64,000 bases of DNA from Arthrobacter sp. B0490 (GTDB lineage Bacteria; Actinomycetota; Actinomycetes; Actinomycetales; Micrococcaceae): the NCBI RefSeq assembly GCF_002929355.1, contig NZ_PJIR01000002.1, positions 186,001-250,000 of the forward strand. Reading direction: 5' to 3'. The notes under the pieces were generated by a model. The model did not search any database, was not told where the DNA came from, and saw nothing but the letters and a program-made list of their open reading frames with translations. Positions 10,727-20,074 of this stretch are shown piece after piece; the first letter of the stretch is position 1, and every line of letters starts with the position of its first letter. A program made the translations under genes and the position numbers.

Positions 10727-11385
10727 TGCTGAACAGATATGCGCGTGGCTTCTTCACCCGCCTCTTCACCCCGCCGGCCCGCAGGCTGCTCGCCTGGGGG
10801 GTGACACCCGACGCCGTGACCATCGTGGGCACCATCGGCGTGGCCGGCGGCGCACTGGTCTTCTACCCGCTCGGCCAGCTGTTCTGGGGCACCGTGTTCA
10901 TCACGCTCTTCGTGTTCTCCGACGTCATCGACGGGATCATGGCCCGCCTCGAGGGTCGCGGCGGGTCCTGGGGCAGCTTCCTCGACTCCACGCTCGACCG
11001 CATCGCCGACGGCGCGCTGTTCGCCGGCGTGGCCGTGTGGTTCTTCACCGGCGGCCAGAACCCCGCGATCGGCGTCGCCGCCCTGGCCTGCCTCGTGCTC
11101 GGCATGCTCGTCTCCTACGCACGGGCCAAGGCCGAGTCGCTCGGCTTCACAGCGAACGTGGGACTGGCCGAGCGGGCCGAGCGGCTGGTCTCCGTCCTCG
11201 TGGTCACCGGGCTGACGGGTCTCGGCCTGCCGGAGGGCGTGCTGCTGGTGGTCCTCGTGATCCTCGCTGTGGCGAGCCTGGTCACGGTGGGCCAGCGGGT
11301 CAGGGCCGTGCGGCGCCAGTCCCTCGAGGCCCCGAGATCTTCGTCGGATCCTTCCGGGGCATCGCGGGACGCGTCCGGCGAGTAG
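10726..11385 (+). CDS. pgsA: Phosphatidylinositol phosphate synthase (CDP-alcohol phosphatidyltransferase)
   Basis: Integral membrane enzyme of 219 residues that joins CDP-diacylglycerol and inositol-1-phosphate, the first step to phosphatidylinositol and its mannosides in actinobacteria. The CDP-alcohol signature is complete: Asp66-x2-Asp69-Gly70-x2-Ala73-Arg74, then Gly, Asp87 and Asp91. Several TM helices follow. Start ATG overlaps the HIT stop. In mycobacteria the PIM acyltransferase and PimA genes come next; here they are absent and an HNH gene follows after 186 bp. Confidence 0.88.
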   Translation: MLNRYARGFFTRLFTPPARRLLAWGVTPDAVTIVGTIGVAGGALVFYPLGQLFWGTVFITLFVFSDVIDGIMARLEGRGGSWGSFLDSTLDRIADGALFAGVAVWFFTGGQNPAIGVAALACLVLGMLVSYARAKAESLGFTANVGLAERAERLVSVLVVTGLTGLGLPEGVLLVVLVILAVASLVTVGQRVRAVRRQSLEAPRSSSDPSGASRDASGE

Positions 11386-11571
11386 CTGCCGGGCGCCGCT
11401 GGTCGGTGCCGCTGTCATCCGGGGACCCGAGGCCCGCTGCCGGACCCCGGTGATGCGCATGGAACCCTTTCCACGCCTGGCGACCTCTGCCCTGTGCAGG
11501 GGCGGTGTGAGGTGCCTTCGAAGGGCCGCGCATCCACCCTATTCCGTCGGTGGCGCGCGGGACGATGAGGT

Positions 11572-12714
11572 ATGGAAACGGCGGTGGAGCACCCGGACGG
11601 GCTCGACGAAGCCCTCGCCGCCCTGCGCTCGGGCCGGGTCTCCTGGTCCCATGCCGCCGCCCTGGTCCACGAGTACGCCGGAGTGCCGCCGGAAGCAGCG
11701 TCGGCAGTCGAGGGCGCCCTGCTGCCCGTCGCGATGCGCACGACGACGACGAAGCTCGCCTACCAGGCGCGGCGGCTACGGAACCATCACCACCCGGAGG
11801 TCCTCGACGAGCGTGCCCGCTCCGCCGGAGCCCGACGTCGGGTCGAGATGGACCCGGCCGACGACGCGATGGCCTGGCTCAGCGTGTACCTGCCCGCCAC
11901 GTCGGCCTCGGCGATCGACGCGCACCTCACAGCCGCCGCACGCCACCTGCAGCGCCCCGCGGAGGCCCGCACCCTCGCCCAACTGCGGACCGACGTGTTC
12001 GTCGACCTGCTCCTGCCCTGCGACGGTCGCAGCTCCGGCCCGGAAACCGGTGTCGATGTGCGTGCCAGTGCAGGCGCAGCCTGTGCCTGCGGCTCCAGCA
12101 CGGACCGCCGGGGTGGTCCTGACTCGCTCGTCACTCCGCCCGGGCCGTCCGGCGCGACCCCGCTCCCCGATAGCCTGAGGGCTCACATCAACGTGACGGT
12201 GCCGGTCCTGTCGCTGCTGGGCGTGGACGACGCCCCCGCCCTGCTCGAGGGTTACGGCCCCATCGCGGCCGAACTCGCCCGTCGGCTCGCCGCCCATGCG
12301 CCGTCGTTCACCCGACTCCCCACCCATCCCGAGACCGGGGCGGTGCTCAGTGTCGGCCGCACCACCTATACCGTGCCGGCAGACCTGAAGAAGTGGCTGC
12401 GCGTCCGCGATCGGACCTGTCGACATCCCGGCTGCAGCATCCCCGCCGCACGCTGCGAACTCGACCACACCCGACCGTGGGCACATGACGGCCCGACGGA
12501 CGCCGACAATCTCGCCCACCTGTGCCGCAAGCACCACGCGTTCAAGAGCGAGGGCCTGTGCCACTACGACCAGCCCCGACCGGGCGTGCTCACGGCCACT
12601 TCCGCCGGCGGACGCACCTACACGACCGAGAACGACGACCCACCCTTCCGATCGAGCGTCCTTGAGCGCAGCTCGGCTCATGCTTCTCCCCGGCGTCGAC
12701 CGGATTCGGTGTGA
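11572..12714 (+). CDS. DUF222/HNH endonuclease signature protein, short N-terminus
   Basis: 380-residue member of the large actinobacterial DUF222-HNH family, whose function is unproven though the C-terminus has the HNH nuclease fold. The HNH part reads CRHPGCSIPAARCELDHTRPW and then LAHLCRKHHAFK, with all Cys and His residues kept. The N-terminus begins at ALAALRSGRVSWSHAAALV, a block that normally lies about 100 residues into the family, so this copy looks N-terminally truncated. Residues 155-190 are a Ser/Gly/Pro-rich linker. The ATG at 11572 has no clear ribosome site. It may be a decaying copy in a remodelled locus. Confidence 0.8.
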   Translation: METAVEHPDGLDEALAALRSGRVSWSHAAALVHEYAGVPPEAASAVEGALLPVAMRTTTTKLAYQARRLRNHHHPEVLDERARSAGARRRVEMDPADDAMAWLSVYLPATSASAIDAHLTAAARHLQRPAEARTLAQLRTDVFVDLLLPCDGRSSGPETGVDVRASAGAACACGSSTDRRGGPDSLVTPPGPSGATPLPDSLRAHINVTVPVLSLLGVDDAPALLEGYGPIAAELARRLAAHAPSFTRLPTHPETGAVLSVGRTTYTVPADLKKWLRVRDRTCRHPGCSIPAARCELDHTRPWAHDGPTDADNLAHLCRKHHAFKSEGLCHYDQPRPGVLTATSAGGRTYTTENDDPPFRSSVLERSSAHASPRRRPDSV

Positions 12715-12985
12715 CGGGTCAGGATGTGAAGACGAACACCGGGTGGGTCTCGCCGGGATGGGCAGCCTCGACCGGTGACGGTTGGGCGTGATGGGTCAGG
12801 GCGTGAAGACCAACCCCGGGCAGGCCCCGGCGGGAGCGGTGGCGCTCCGAGGTGGCGGGTCGGAGGTGCAGGTCAGGACGTGCCGGCTAACGACTCAGGG
12901 GCTTCTCCGCGACCGATTGCTCCGTCCGGTGGCGTCAGGGCATGGCGTCAGGGCGTGGCGGGTCAGGATGCGAAGGCGAAGGCAG
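12710..12985. repeat. Degenerate repeats between the HNH gene and the sigma gene
   Basis: The motif gtgacgggtcaggatgtgaa recurs in diverged form near 12710, 12788, 12851 and 12956. The first two copies are about 78 bp apart and stay similar for about 40 bp. A 13-bp tandem unit, ggcgtcagggc plus two bases, occurs at 12931 and 12944, followed by a diverged third copy at 12957. The last copy overlaps the 3' end of the sigma gene. No coding signal is seen in the spacer. Confidence 0.6.
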
Positions 12986-13787
12986 GGCGGGCCGCAGCGA
13001 GGGCCGTCGCGCTGTCGCGCAGGGGAGTCAGTGCAGCGCCGAGGGTCGAGAGATATTCGGCGCGGCGCTTCGGCGAGATCCTGGACACGGGGGCGGACGC
13101 GATGTCGCCGTGGTCGGCGTAGTGCGTCGCCAGCCCGTCCTGCAGCAGCCTCAATGCTTCCGATTTCTGCTGTGACACCGCCGAGTGCGTGGTGCCCAGT
13201 TCCGCCGCGACCTCCGTGACCGATCTGCCCTCGAAGAACACCTGCTCGACGATGTGGCGCATCCGCTCCGGCAGGTGCGTCACGGCCGTCCGCAGGTGGC
13301 GGATCTGCTCGTCGGCGAGCAGTGAGGCCTCGGGCAGCTGGTCCTCGGCGGGAACGAGGTCGAGCACCGACTCGTCCAGTGTCTGGAGTGAGCGACCGGC
13401 GTCGTCGAGCGCCGCGTGAACCTCCTGCCGACTCACGCCGAGCGTCATGGAGAGCTCGTCGACGGTCGGTGACCTCCCGAGAGAAGCAGCCAGCGTCTCC
13501 TGCGCCGCAAGGGTGTCGCCGATGCGGCGTCGTACCGACCGCGGCGCCCAATCATTGGAGCGGAGCTCGTCCGCGAAGGCGCCCGTGATGCGCCGACGCG
13601 CATAGGCGCCGAAGGGCACGCCGAGCGAGGCGTCGAACGAATCTGCCGAGGTGATGAGCGCGATCGCGCCCACCGATGCGAGGTCGTCCCTCGAGAGGTG
13701 CGTGGCGCGGGCACACAGGGTGGAGACGAGATACCCGACCAGTGGCAGGTTGTCGACGATGAGTTTTTCCCGGTCGCGTGCGTGCAT
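12963..13787 (-). CDS. FliA/WhiG-type sigma-70 factor (orphan)
   Basis: Alternative sigma factor of 274 residues. Region 2 (KLIVDNLPLVGYLVSTL ... HLSRDDLASVGAIAL ... FGAYARRRITGAFADELR), region 3 (SVRRRIGDTLAAQETLAASLG) and the region 4 helix-turn-helix (GRSVTEVAAELGTTHSAVSQ) are all present. The pattern is that of group 3 FliA-like factors, which often drive motility or differentiation genes. ATG 13787 is preferred, with GGGGAG seven bases upstream; an in-frame TTG at 13880 would add 31 unlike residues. No flagellar gene, anti-sigma factor or partner switch is next to it. The last 40 residues are Ala-rich and run into the repeat region. Confidence 0.85.
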   Translation of the reverse strand: MHARDREKLIVDNLPLVGYLVSTLCARATHLSRDDLASVGAIALITSADSFDASLGVPFGAYARRRITGAFADELRSNDWAPRSVRRRIGDTLAAQETLAASLGRSPTVDELSMTLGVSRQEVHAALDDAGRSLQTLDESVLDLVPAEDQLPEASLLADEQIRHLRTAVTHLPERMRHIVEQVFFEGRSVTEVAAELGTTHSAVSQQKSEALRLLQDGLATHYADHGDIASAPVSRISPKRRAEYLSTLGAALTPLRDSATALAAARPAFAFAS

Positions 13788-14118
13788 GAGCAAGCTCCCC
13801 AGCTGCTTGGTGACGTTGCTGTCCGCTGGTGTCCGGCAAGGGTCTGCCGCGGCGGCAGGTGTCGCTCCCGAAGCTATCAACGGAGAGTCACCGGATGGAC
13901 GCGCTGAGGCAATCCTGCACCAAGGCTGAGGTTCGAACGCTGACCGTCGGACCGAGCGTCAGAGGGGGAAGCTGCAGAGGAGTCGCAGGGTCGGACCGGG
14001 TGGCCCATCAAGCGTGAGGACGTGCGGAATACCCCTCCCGGTGCCATGTGCCGATGAATCGAGGCGCATTCCTCCGTCTACCCGACAACGAGCATCGACG
14101 ACCACGGAGGGGCACGCC
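13788..14118. other. Intergenic stretch upstream of the sigma gene
   Basis: About 330 bp with no supported gene. Open frames here are short and lack ribosome sites. It presumably holds the leftward sigma-gene promoter, but I cannot point to a convincing -10 box. Confidence 0.4.
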
Positions 14119-14331
14119 ATGATCCAGCGAACCGGATGGCTACCGGTCGACCTGCATATCGTCTCGGACCGGGACCTGCTCCTGCTGCAGCGCGGTGCGT
14201 CGCCGCCGTGCGCGCGGGGAACGGCCGGCCCTATCCGTTCCTCCCCCTGGTCCGACGGACAGGACCGCGTGCAGGACGAACTCGAACGACGCGATTCGGC
14301 GACCGACCGACCAGCGACCGCCGACAGGTAG
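14119..14331 (+). CDS. Small hypothetical ORF, possibly a remnant
   Basis: 70-codon frame beginning MIQRTGWLPVDLHIVSDRDL. It is listed because GGAGGGG lies six bases before the ATG, which is unusually good for this patch. After about residue 30 the sequence turns Arg/Asp/Ser-rich and loses any protein-like pattern, and another frame takes over the plausible text (RPYPFLPLVRRTG), which suggests a frameshifted remnant. No family is recognised. Confidence 0.3.
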   Translation: MIQRTGWLPVDLHIVSDRDLLLLQRGASPPCARGTAGPIRSSPWSDGQDRVQDELERRDSATDRPATADR

Positions 14332-14442
14332 GCCTGCTGGACCCTGCGGGGCTATCGATACGGTGATCGAAGCGGTTTCCGATATGGCGCGCCGGCACCG
14401 GAACGGATGCGTCGTGACGTGCCAGGACCGGGCGTAGTGCCG

Positions 14443-14490
14443 GACCATGACCGGCCGTGATGCCCGGACCATGACCTGCCGTGGAGCCCG
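14443..14490. repeat. Two tandem 24-bp units
   Basis: Units at 14443-14466 and 14467-14490 share gaccatgacc and gccgtg and differ at a few positions. They lie in non-coding, apparently decayed DNA. Confidence 0.6.
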
Positions 14491-14559
14491 GAGGTCGAGC
14501 GGCTTAGCCCTGGGTCCTACTCATCTGCACGGCGGGGGATCTGCTGACGACACCGTTCC

Positions 14560-15055
14560 TCGAGGAGCAGCAGGTCCGCGCGTTCGACGACGACGACCAT
14601 CTCCCGCCGTTCGATACGCCGGCATGGACCGGGCCGCCATCGCACCGTCTTCTACCTCGAGCGTGCCCACGGCCGGGGCCAGCTGGACGAACGTTCCAAG
14701 CCCGACGGCCTCCGCCGGGGTGTCGGTTTCAGCGACGGACGAAAAGTCACCACGCAGGACGACTCGCCCTGGGCAGGCGTCGAATCCGTGCAGGACGAGG
14801 TCGAAGGGCCCGTCACGGACGGGATGTCGCGTCCCGTCGCCGACATGGACTCCTGGGCCCGCTATTGCTGGATCTGGCCGACGCCTCCCGCGCCGGCCCT
14901 GCAGGTGGGCTGCGAGTGGCGGGAGCGTGGAATTCCCGAGACGGTGACGTCCATCGACGTCGGGCCCCTGATCGCTGCCGGCGCCACGTCCGTCCCGTTG
15001 TGGCAGGACGCTGCGCGAGGTTCGTGGCGTCAGGCCGCGTCGATGGACCCTGACA
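14560..15055 (+). pseudogene. Decayed gene of an actinobacterial hypothetical family
   Basis: In one frame (codon positions starting at 14662) the text GLRRGVGFSDGRKVTTQDD and then SWARYCWIWPTPPAPALQVG, CEWRERGIPET, ending near SVPLWQD, resembles the C-terminal half of a widespread uncharacterised actinobacterial protein. In those proteins F-x-D-G-(R/A)-K-x-T is followed by W-(V/L)-W-P-L-P-P and C-E-W-P. The frame has no start or ribosome site before the conserved part. It also reads through its expected stop into pdxS, so I read this as a pseudogene. The family assignment is from memory of the pattern. Confidence 0.45.
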
Positions 15056-15203
15056 GGCCGAGCCGACGCACCACGGGCGTCGCGGTCCGCTATGGCCGCG
15101 GTCGGCGTGACAGCGGACGACGGTGCGCGGTAGGCGGCACGGGCGGAGCCGCCCTGCGTCGTATCATGGAGGGTCAGCTTTTATCTACCTTTAGGGGCAA
15201 ATC

Positions 15204-16118
<915 letters not shown>

Positions 16119-16141
16119 CACCAGGCAGTCCACGGGACCGT

Positions 16142-16174
16142 CGAGGACCGCAGCCGTCTCGGCTGCGGTCCTCG
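16142..16174 (+). terminator. pdxS terminator
   Basis: 15-bp perfect arms (cgaggaccgcagccg / complement) with a 3-nt loop, 24 nt after the pdxS stop. The tail (cgtcttgt) is short in T. Confidence 0.8.
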
Positions 16175-16193
16175 CGTCTTGTACGACCCGGAC

Positions 16194-16568
16194 CTACCTC
16201 AGGAAGGGCACGGCGATGTCGCAGACCTCGGCCTCCGGGTGCGCATCGTCGACGGCGGCGAAGACGATCTCGCGTGGAGGGAGCGCGGGCGTGAGACCCT
16301 CGCGCGACAGCCAGGCACAGACCTCGTCGTAGGCCGTCAGGATCTGCGGATACAGCATCTCGGCCTGCGTGATGCGCACCTGGGCCGACTCGGGGGCAGC
16401 TTCGACCAGGACGTGGGTCCCACCGGGTACGCCAGCGGGCAGGCCGCCGCTGCGCACGGGGATCGCGTTCCCGACGACGCCGTCGGTCCCGGCGTCGACG
16501 GGGCTCCCGTAGATCGTCGACGACGGTCCCGCCCAGCCGCCGAGCCCCCACCGGGCCCCAGGGCAGGG
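16194..16568 (-). pseudogene. GyrI-like effector-binding domain remnant
   Basis: The frame encodes STIYGSPVDAGTDGVVGN, a centre around PAGVPGGTHVLVEAAPESA, and AYDEVCAWLSREGLTP, ending CDIAVPFLR, the C-terminal pattern of GyrI-like (SOUL/GyrI superfamily) small-molecule-binding proteins. The frame is closed by a TGA at 16569-16571 and holds no ATG, GTG or TTG until a GTG at 16457, deep inside the domain. The N-terminal half therefore seems lost where it meets the DinB gene. A sequencing error is the alternative. Confidence 0.5.
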
Positions 16569-16588
16569 TCACGCGGCGACCGAACAGG

Positions 16589-17089
16589 TCATTGCCCGGT
16601 CGTCCCATCGAGCAGCTCGCGGATGATGTCGAGATGGCCGCAGTGGCGCGCGGTCTCCTCGATCATGTGGACGAGCACCCAGCGGACGTTGTGCTCCTTC
16701 GACGTCCCGAGGCAGGGGTCATCGAGGCCGTGCCCCGACAGAACCTGCCTCGATTCCGCGCACGCCTCGGCGTAGTCGAGCAGGATGTCGTCCAGGCTGT
16801 CCTCGGCGGTGACGCCGAACTCCCACACCCTGTCCCGCCGGGACCGGGCCCAGGGGCCGTCGGTGTCACCGTCGATGTCGTCGTGGAACCAGCTGCGTTC
16901 CACCTGGGCGAGATGGCGGACGATCCCCGAGGCCGTGGTGGGGGAGGGCAGCATCCGCCGGGCGCCGTCGGCGTCGCTCAGTCCCCGGGCCTTGAGGACG
17001 ACCGTCCCCCTGAGGTAGTCCAGGAACCCGGTCAGCGTGGCCTTCTCATCCGCGGCCGCGGGAGGGAAGGGGCGTGGATCGATCGTCAT
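16589..17089 (-). CDS. DinB / DUF664 family protein
   Basis: Four-helix-bundle protein of 166 residues in the DinB/YfiT superfamily, whose members bind a metal and often use low-molecular-weight thiols. Matches are TASGIVRHLAQVERSWFHDD and VRWVLVHMIEETARHCGHLDIIRELLDG, where His residues of the expected three-His metal site are visible. In mycothiol producers such proteins are candidate mycothiol transferases. ATG at 17089; it reads leftward into the GyrI remnant. Confidence 0.85.
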   Translation of the reverse strand: MTIDPRPFPPAAADEKATLTGFLDYLRGTVVLKARGLSDADGARRMLPSPTTASGIVRHLAQVERSWFHDDIDGDTDGPWARSRRDRVWEFGVTAEDSLDDILLDYAEACAESRQVLSGHGLDDPCLGTSKEHNVRWVLVHMIEETARHCGHLDIIRELLDGTTGQ

Positions 17090-17119
17090 GCCCCCACAGT
17101 AGCGACGCCGGTGCGTCGC

Positions 17120-17836
17120 TCAGAGGTCGAGCGACCAGGTCCGGCCACGACCGAGCAGGGTGAAGCCGCGCCGCGAGAGGAACTCGTACCCGTGGGGAGT
17201 GGCGTTCACCGCGAGGTGCACGGCGCCGGCCTCGCTCGCGGCCCGCGCCGTCGTGCTCAGCAGCGCGGTCGCCAGTCCGCGGCGCTGGTAGGCGGGGAGG
17301 ACCTCGAGCTGATGGATCCCACCGAGCCCGCTCAGGCCGGCCACGCCGGCGGGGTGGAACGAGTAGGCGGCGCCGGAGATGTTGCCGCCCCCGGCGTCCC
17401 GGGTCACGGCATGCCAGGCGTGCCGCGGCTGAGACCGGACCACCCGCAGCTCCTGCTCCAGCGGGCCCCAGTAGTCCGGGACCGCGTCGGTGAGCACGGC
17501 ATCGTCGTCCCCGGACCGGACGACAGCCGACACCGGCGCGGCCATCCACCACGGCTGCCACCCGGGCGCGAAGCCGAGGGATCCGAGGTCGACGGCGTCC
17601 ACGGCGCCGTTGAGCCATACCCGTGCGGTCGTCGCGCCGAGCCTCGTTCCCTCCGCCAGCGCCGGCCGTACGGCAGAGGCCGTGACGGCCTCGGGGAACA
17701 TCATCATCAGTTCACGCCGGGCCGGCAGCCAGACCCATGTGCAGCCGTGCGTGGAGAACGTCTTCCCGCCCGTGGCCGCCGCGAGCGCGGCGAACCAGGC
17801 TGCGTGCAACCGCTGGCACTGGGCTATGGTCACCAT
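17120..17836 (-). CDS. GNAT family N-acetyltransferase
   Basis: 238-residue protein with a C-terminal GNAT domain. The acetyl-CoA loop is QLEVLPAYQRRGLATALLS, followed by AVHLAVNATPHGYEFLSRRGF. The first 90 residues (CTWVWLPARRELMMMFPEA) look like a second, degenerate GNAT half. The acceptor is unknown. The ATG at 17836 lies 22 nt after the peptidase stop on the same strand, so the two are probably co-transcribed. The ribosome site is weak. Confidence 0.8.
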   Translation of the reverse strand: MVTIAQCQRLHAAWFAALAAATGGKTFSTHGCTWVWLPARRELMMMFPEAVTASAVRPALAEGTRLGATTARVWLNGAVDAVDLGSLGFAPGWQPWWMAAPVSAVVRSGDDDAVLTDAVPDYWGPLEQELRVVRSQPRHAWHAVTRDAGGGNISGAAYSFHPAGVAGLSGLGGIHQLEVLPAYQRRGLATALLSTTARAASEAGAVHLAVNATPHGYEFLSRRGFTLLGRGRTWSLDL

Positions 17837-17858
17837 GCGGCGCGGTCCGGGGCCGGCC

Positions 17859-19868
17859 TCATGCCAGGCCGCGGCGTACGAGCAGCGGGTGGAGGTCCGC
17901 GTCCCGCCCGCGGAACCGACGGAACGCCTCCAACGGATCGATGCTGTTGCCACGGGAGAGCAGCTCGCGCCGGAAGTGGTCGCCGTTCCCGCGGGTGAGG
18001 CCACCCGAGGACTTGAACCACTCGACGGTGTCGGCGTCGAGCATCTCGCTCCAGATGTACGCGTAGTACGACGCCGCATAGCCGCCCGCGAAGATGTGCT
18101 TGAAGTAGGACGTGCGGTAGCGCGGCGGGACGGGCGCGAAATCCACGCCCGCGTCGGCGAGTGCCGCTGCCTCGAAGGCCAGCGGGTCCTCGATGACGGT
18201 GCCTGCGGGGATGGAGTGCCAGGCGAGGTCGAGCAGCGTGGCGCCGAGGTACGCGGTCGTCTCGAAGCCCTCGCCCCACGCCCCGGCGGCATGGATCCGG
18301 TCGACGACGTCCTGGGGGAGTGCCTCCCCGGTCTCGTGGTGGCGCGCGTAGTTGGCCACGATCTCGGGCCACAGGATCCACATCTCGTTGACCTGCGAGG
18401 GGTACTCGACGAAGTCGCGGGGCACCGACGTCCCGGCGAACAGCGGGTAGGTCACGTCGGAGAACAGGCCGTGCAGGGCGTGCCCGAACTCGTGGAACGT
18501 GGTGACCACCTGGTCGTAGGAGAGCAGCGTCGGCTCGCCCGCTCCCGGCTTCGAGATGTTCAGGTTGTTGATGACGACGGCGCGCGTGTCCTCGAGCGTC
18601 GACTGGTCCACGAAGGAGTTCATCCAGGCTCCCCCGCTCTTCGTGTCGCGGGTGTAGAAGTCACCGAGGAACAGGCCGAGTCCCGCGCCGTCCTCGTCGA
18701 AGACCTCCCACACGCGGACGTCGGGGTGGTAGCCCTCGAGGTCCGGGCGCTCCGTGAACGTCAGGCCGTAGAGGCGGTTGGCGGCGTGGAAGACACCGTC
18801 CTGGAGGACACGCTCGAGTTCGAAGTAGGGGCGCAGGGCGTCCATGTCGACGTCGAACTTCGCCTTCCTGACCTTCGCCGCGTAGTAGGCCCAGTCCCAC
18901 GGCTCGATCGGGTGGCCCGCCTCGGCCTCCAGCTCGGCGGCCTCGGCGCGCGCGTTACGGACGGCGGGTGCAGCGAGCTCACGCATCCGGTCGAGGATCG
19001 CGTCCAGGGACGGCGCGGTCTGGCTGTCGGTCGCGGCGGCGGCGTGCGTATCGAACCCGAGGAGGGCGGCACGCTCGGCGCGGAGCGTCGCCATGCGGGT
19101 GGCGATCGCGAGGGTGTCCGCGTCGTTGCCACGCGCTCCGCGGTTCACGGACGCCTCGTGCAGACGACGGCGGACGTCCCGGTCCGTGAGCGATTCCAGG
19201 GCGGGCTGTGCGGTCGGGAGGATGAGCGTCAGGAGGTACTTGCCCTCGTGCCCGGCGTCCGCGGCCGCGGAAGCAGCGGCCGAGACCGCGTCGGCGGACA
19301 GTCCGTCGAGTTCCGCGGCGGACCCGAGCAGCAACGCGGAGTCGTTCGTGTCCTTCAGGAGCTTCTGCGAGAACTCCGTGCTGAGTGCCGACAGCTCCGA
19401 GTTGAGTCCGCGGAGCGTGGCCTGAGCGCCGTCGTCGAGCTCGGCACCTGCCCGCACGAAACTGCGCAGGTATTCGTCGACGAGGCGCGCGGATTCGTCG
19501 TCGAGCCCGTCGACCGGCACCTGGCGGATCCGCTCGAACAGCGCCCTGTCGAGCTTGATGTTGTCCTCGTGCTCGGCAAGGCGCGGAGCCACCTGCTGCT
19601 CGAGCTCCTGGATGGCAGGGGTCGCATGACTGACCGAGTTGCTGAAGAACACGCGGGACACGCGGTCGAGGGTGCTCCCCGCGCGCTCCAGGGCGACGAG
19701 CGTGTTCTCGAACGTCGGCGCCTCTGCGGAGCCCGTGATCACCGCGATCTCGGCGAGGTGGTCGGCGAACCCGGCGTCGAAGGCGGGCAGGTAGTGCTCG
19801 TCCCGGATGGCCGCGAACGGGGGCAGCTGGTAGTCGAGGGTACTCGGCGCGAGGAAAGGGTTGCTCAT
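17859..19868 (-). CDS. M3 family metallopeptidase (peptidyl-dipeptidase Dcp-like)
   Basis: Cytoplasmic zinc oligopeptidase of 669 residues that trims peptides. The zinc motif HEFGH is at about 459-463 in TTFHEFGHALHGLFS, with the downstream glutamate block YPSQVNEMWILWPE. The opening NPFLAPSTLDYQLPPFAAIRDEHYLPAF and the late YAYIWSEMLDADTVEWF are typical of Dcp. ATG 19868 is taken because the family starts at MSNPF; the frame could begin six codons earlier. It probably shares a transcript with the GNAT gene. Confidence 0.93.
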   Translation of the reverse strand: MSNPFLAPSTLDYQLPPFAAIRDEHYLPAFDAGFADHLAEIAVITGSAEAPTFENTLVALERAGSTLDRVSRVFFSNSVSHATPAIQELEQQVAPRLAEHEDNIKLDRALFERIRQVPVDGLDDESARLVDEYLRSFVRAGAELDDGAQATLRGLNSELSALSTEFSQKLLKDTNDSALLLGSAAELDGLSADAVSAAASAAADAGHEGKYLLTLILPTAQPALESLTDRDVRRRLHEASVNRGARGNDADTLAIATRMATLRAERAALLGFDTHAAAATDSQTAPSLDAILDRMRELAAPAVRNARAEAAELEAEAGHPIEPWDWAYYAAKVRKAKFDVDMDALRPYFELERVLQDGVFHAANRLYGLTFTERPDLEGYHPDVRVWEVFDEDGAGLGLFLGDFYTRDTKSGGAWMNSFVDQSTLEDTRAVVINNLNISKPGAGEPTLLSYDQVVTTFHEFGHALHGLFSDVTYPLFAGTSVPRDFVEYPSQVNEMWILWPEIVANYARHHETGEALPQDVVDRIHAAGAWGEGFETTAYLGATLLDLAWHSIPAGTVIEDPLAFEAAALADAGVDFAPVPPRYRTSYFKHIFAGGYAASYYAYIWSEMLDADTVEWFKSSGGLTRGNGDHFRRELLSRGNSIDPLEAFRRFRGRDADLHPLLVRRGLA

Positions 19869-20074
19869 GGGAACTAACTTTTGCACGTTGTTGCACTTTC
19901 CCGCACCACCCTTGACCCTGCGGGTAGGCGCTACCTAGGGTCGGAATGCTTCGCCGGCCGATGATCGTGGGGGCTCGAGCCGGACATCGGTGGCGCGGCG
20001 GGGCACCCGGCACCGACGCCGGTGTGCCGCGGAGCACGCCGGGCAGCGCAGCCCGGTTCCGAGAAGGAGAACCC

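Noticed and set aside
11386..15203. Mobile element or prophage in the accessory-looking patch
   Set aside because: No transposase, integrase, terminal repeats or target duplication is visible. The DUF222-HNH family is common on actinobacterial chromosomes and is not evidence of mobility by itself.
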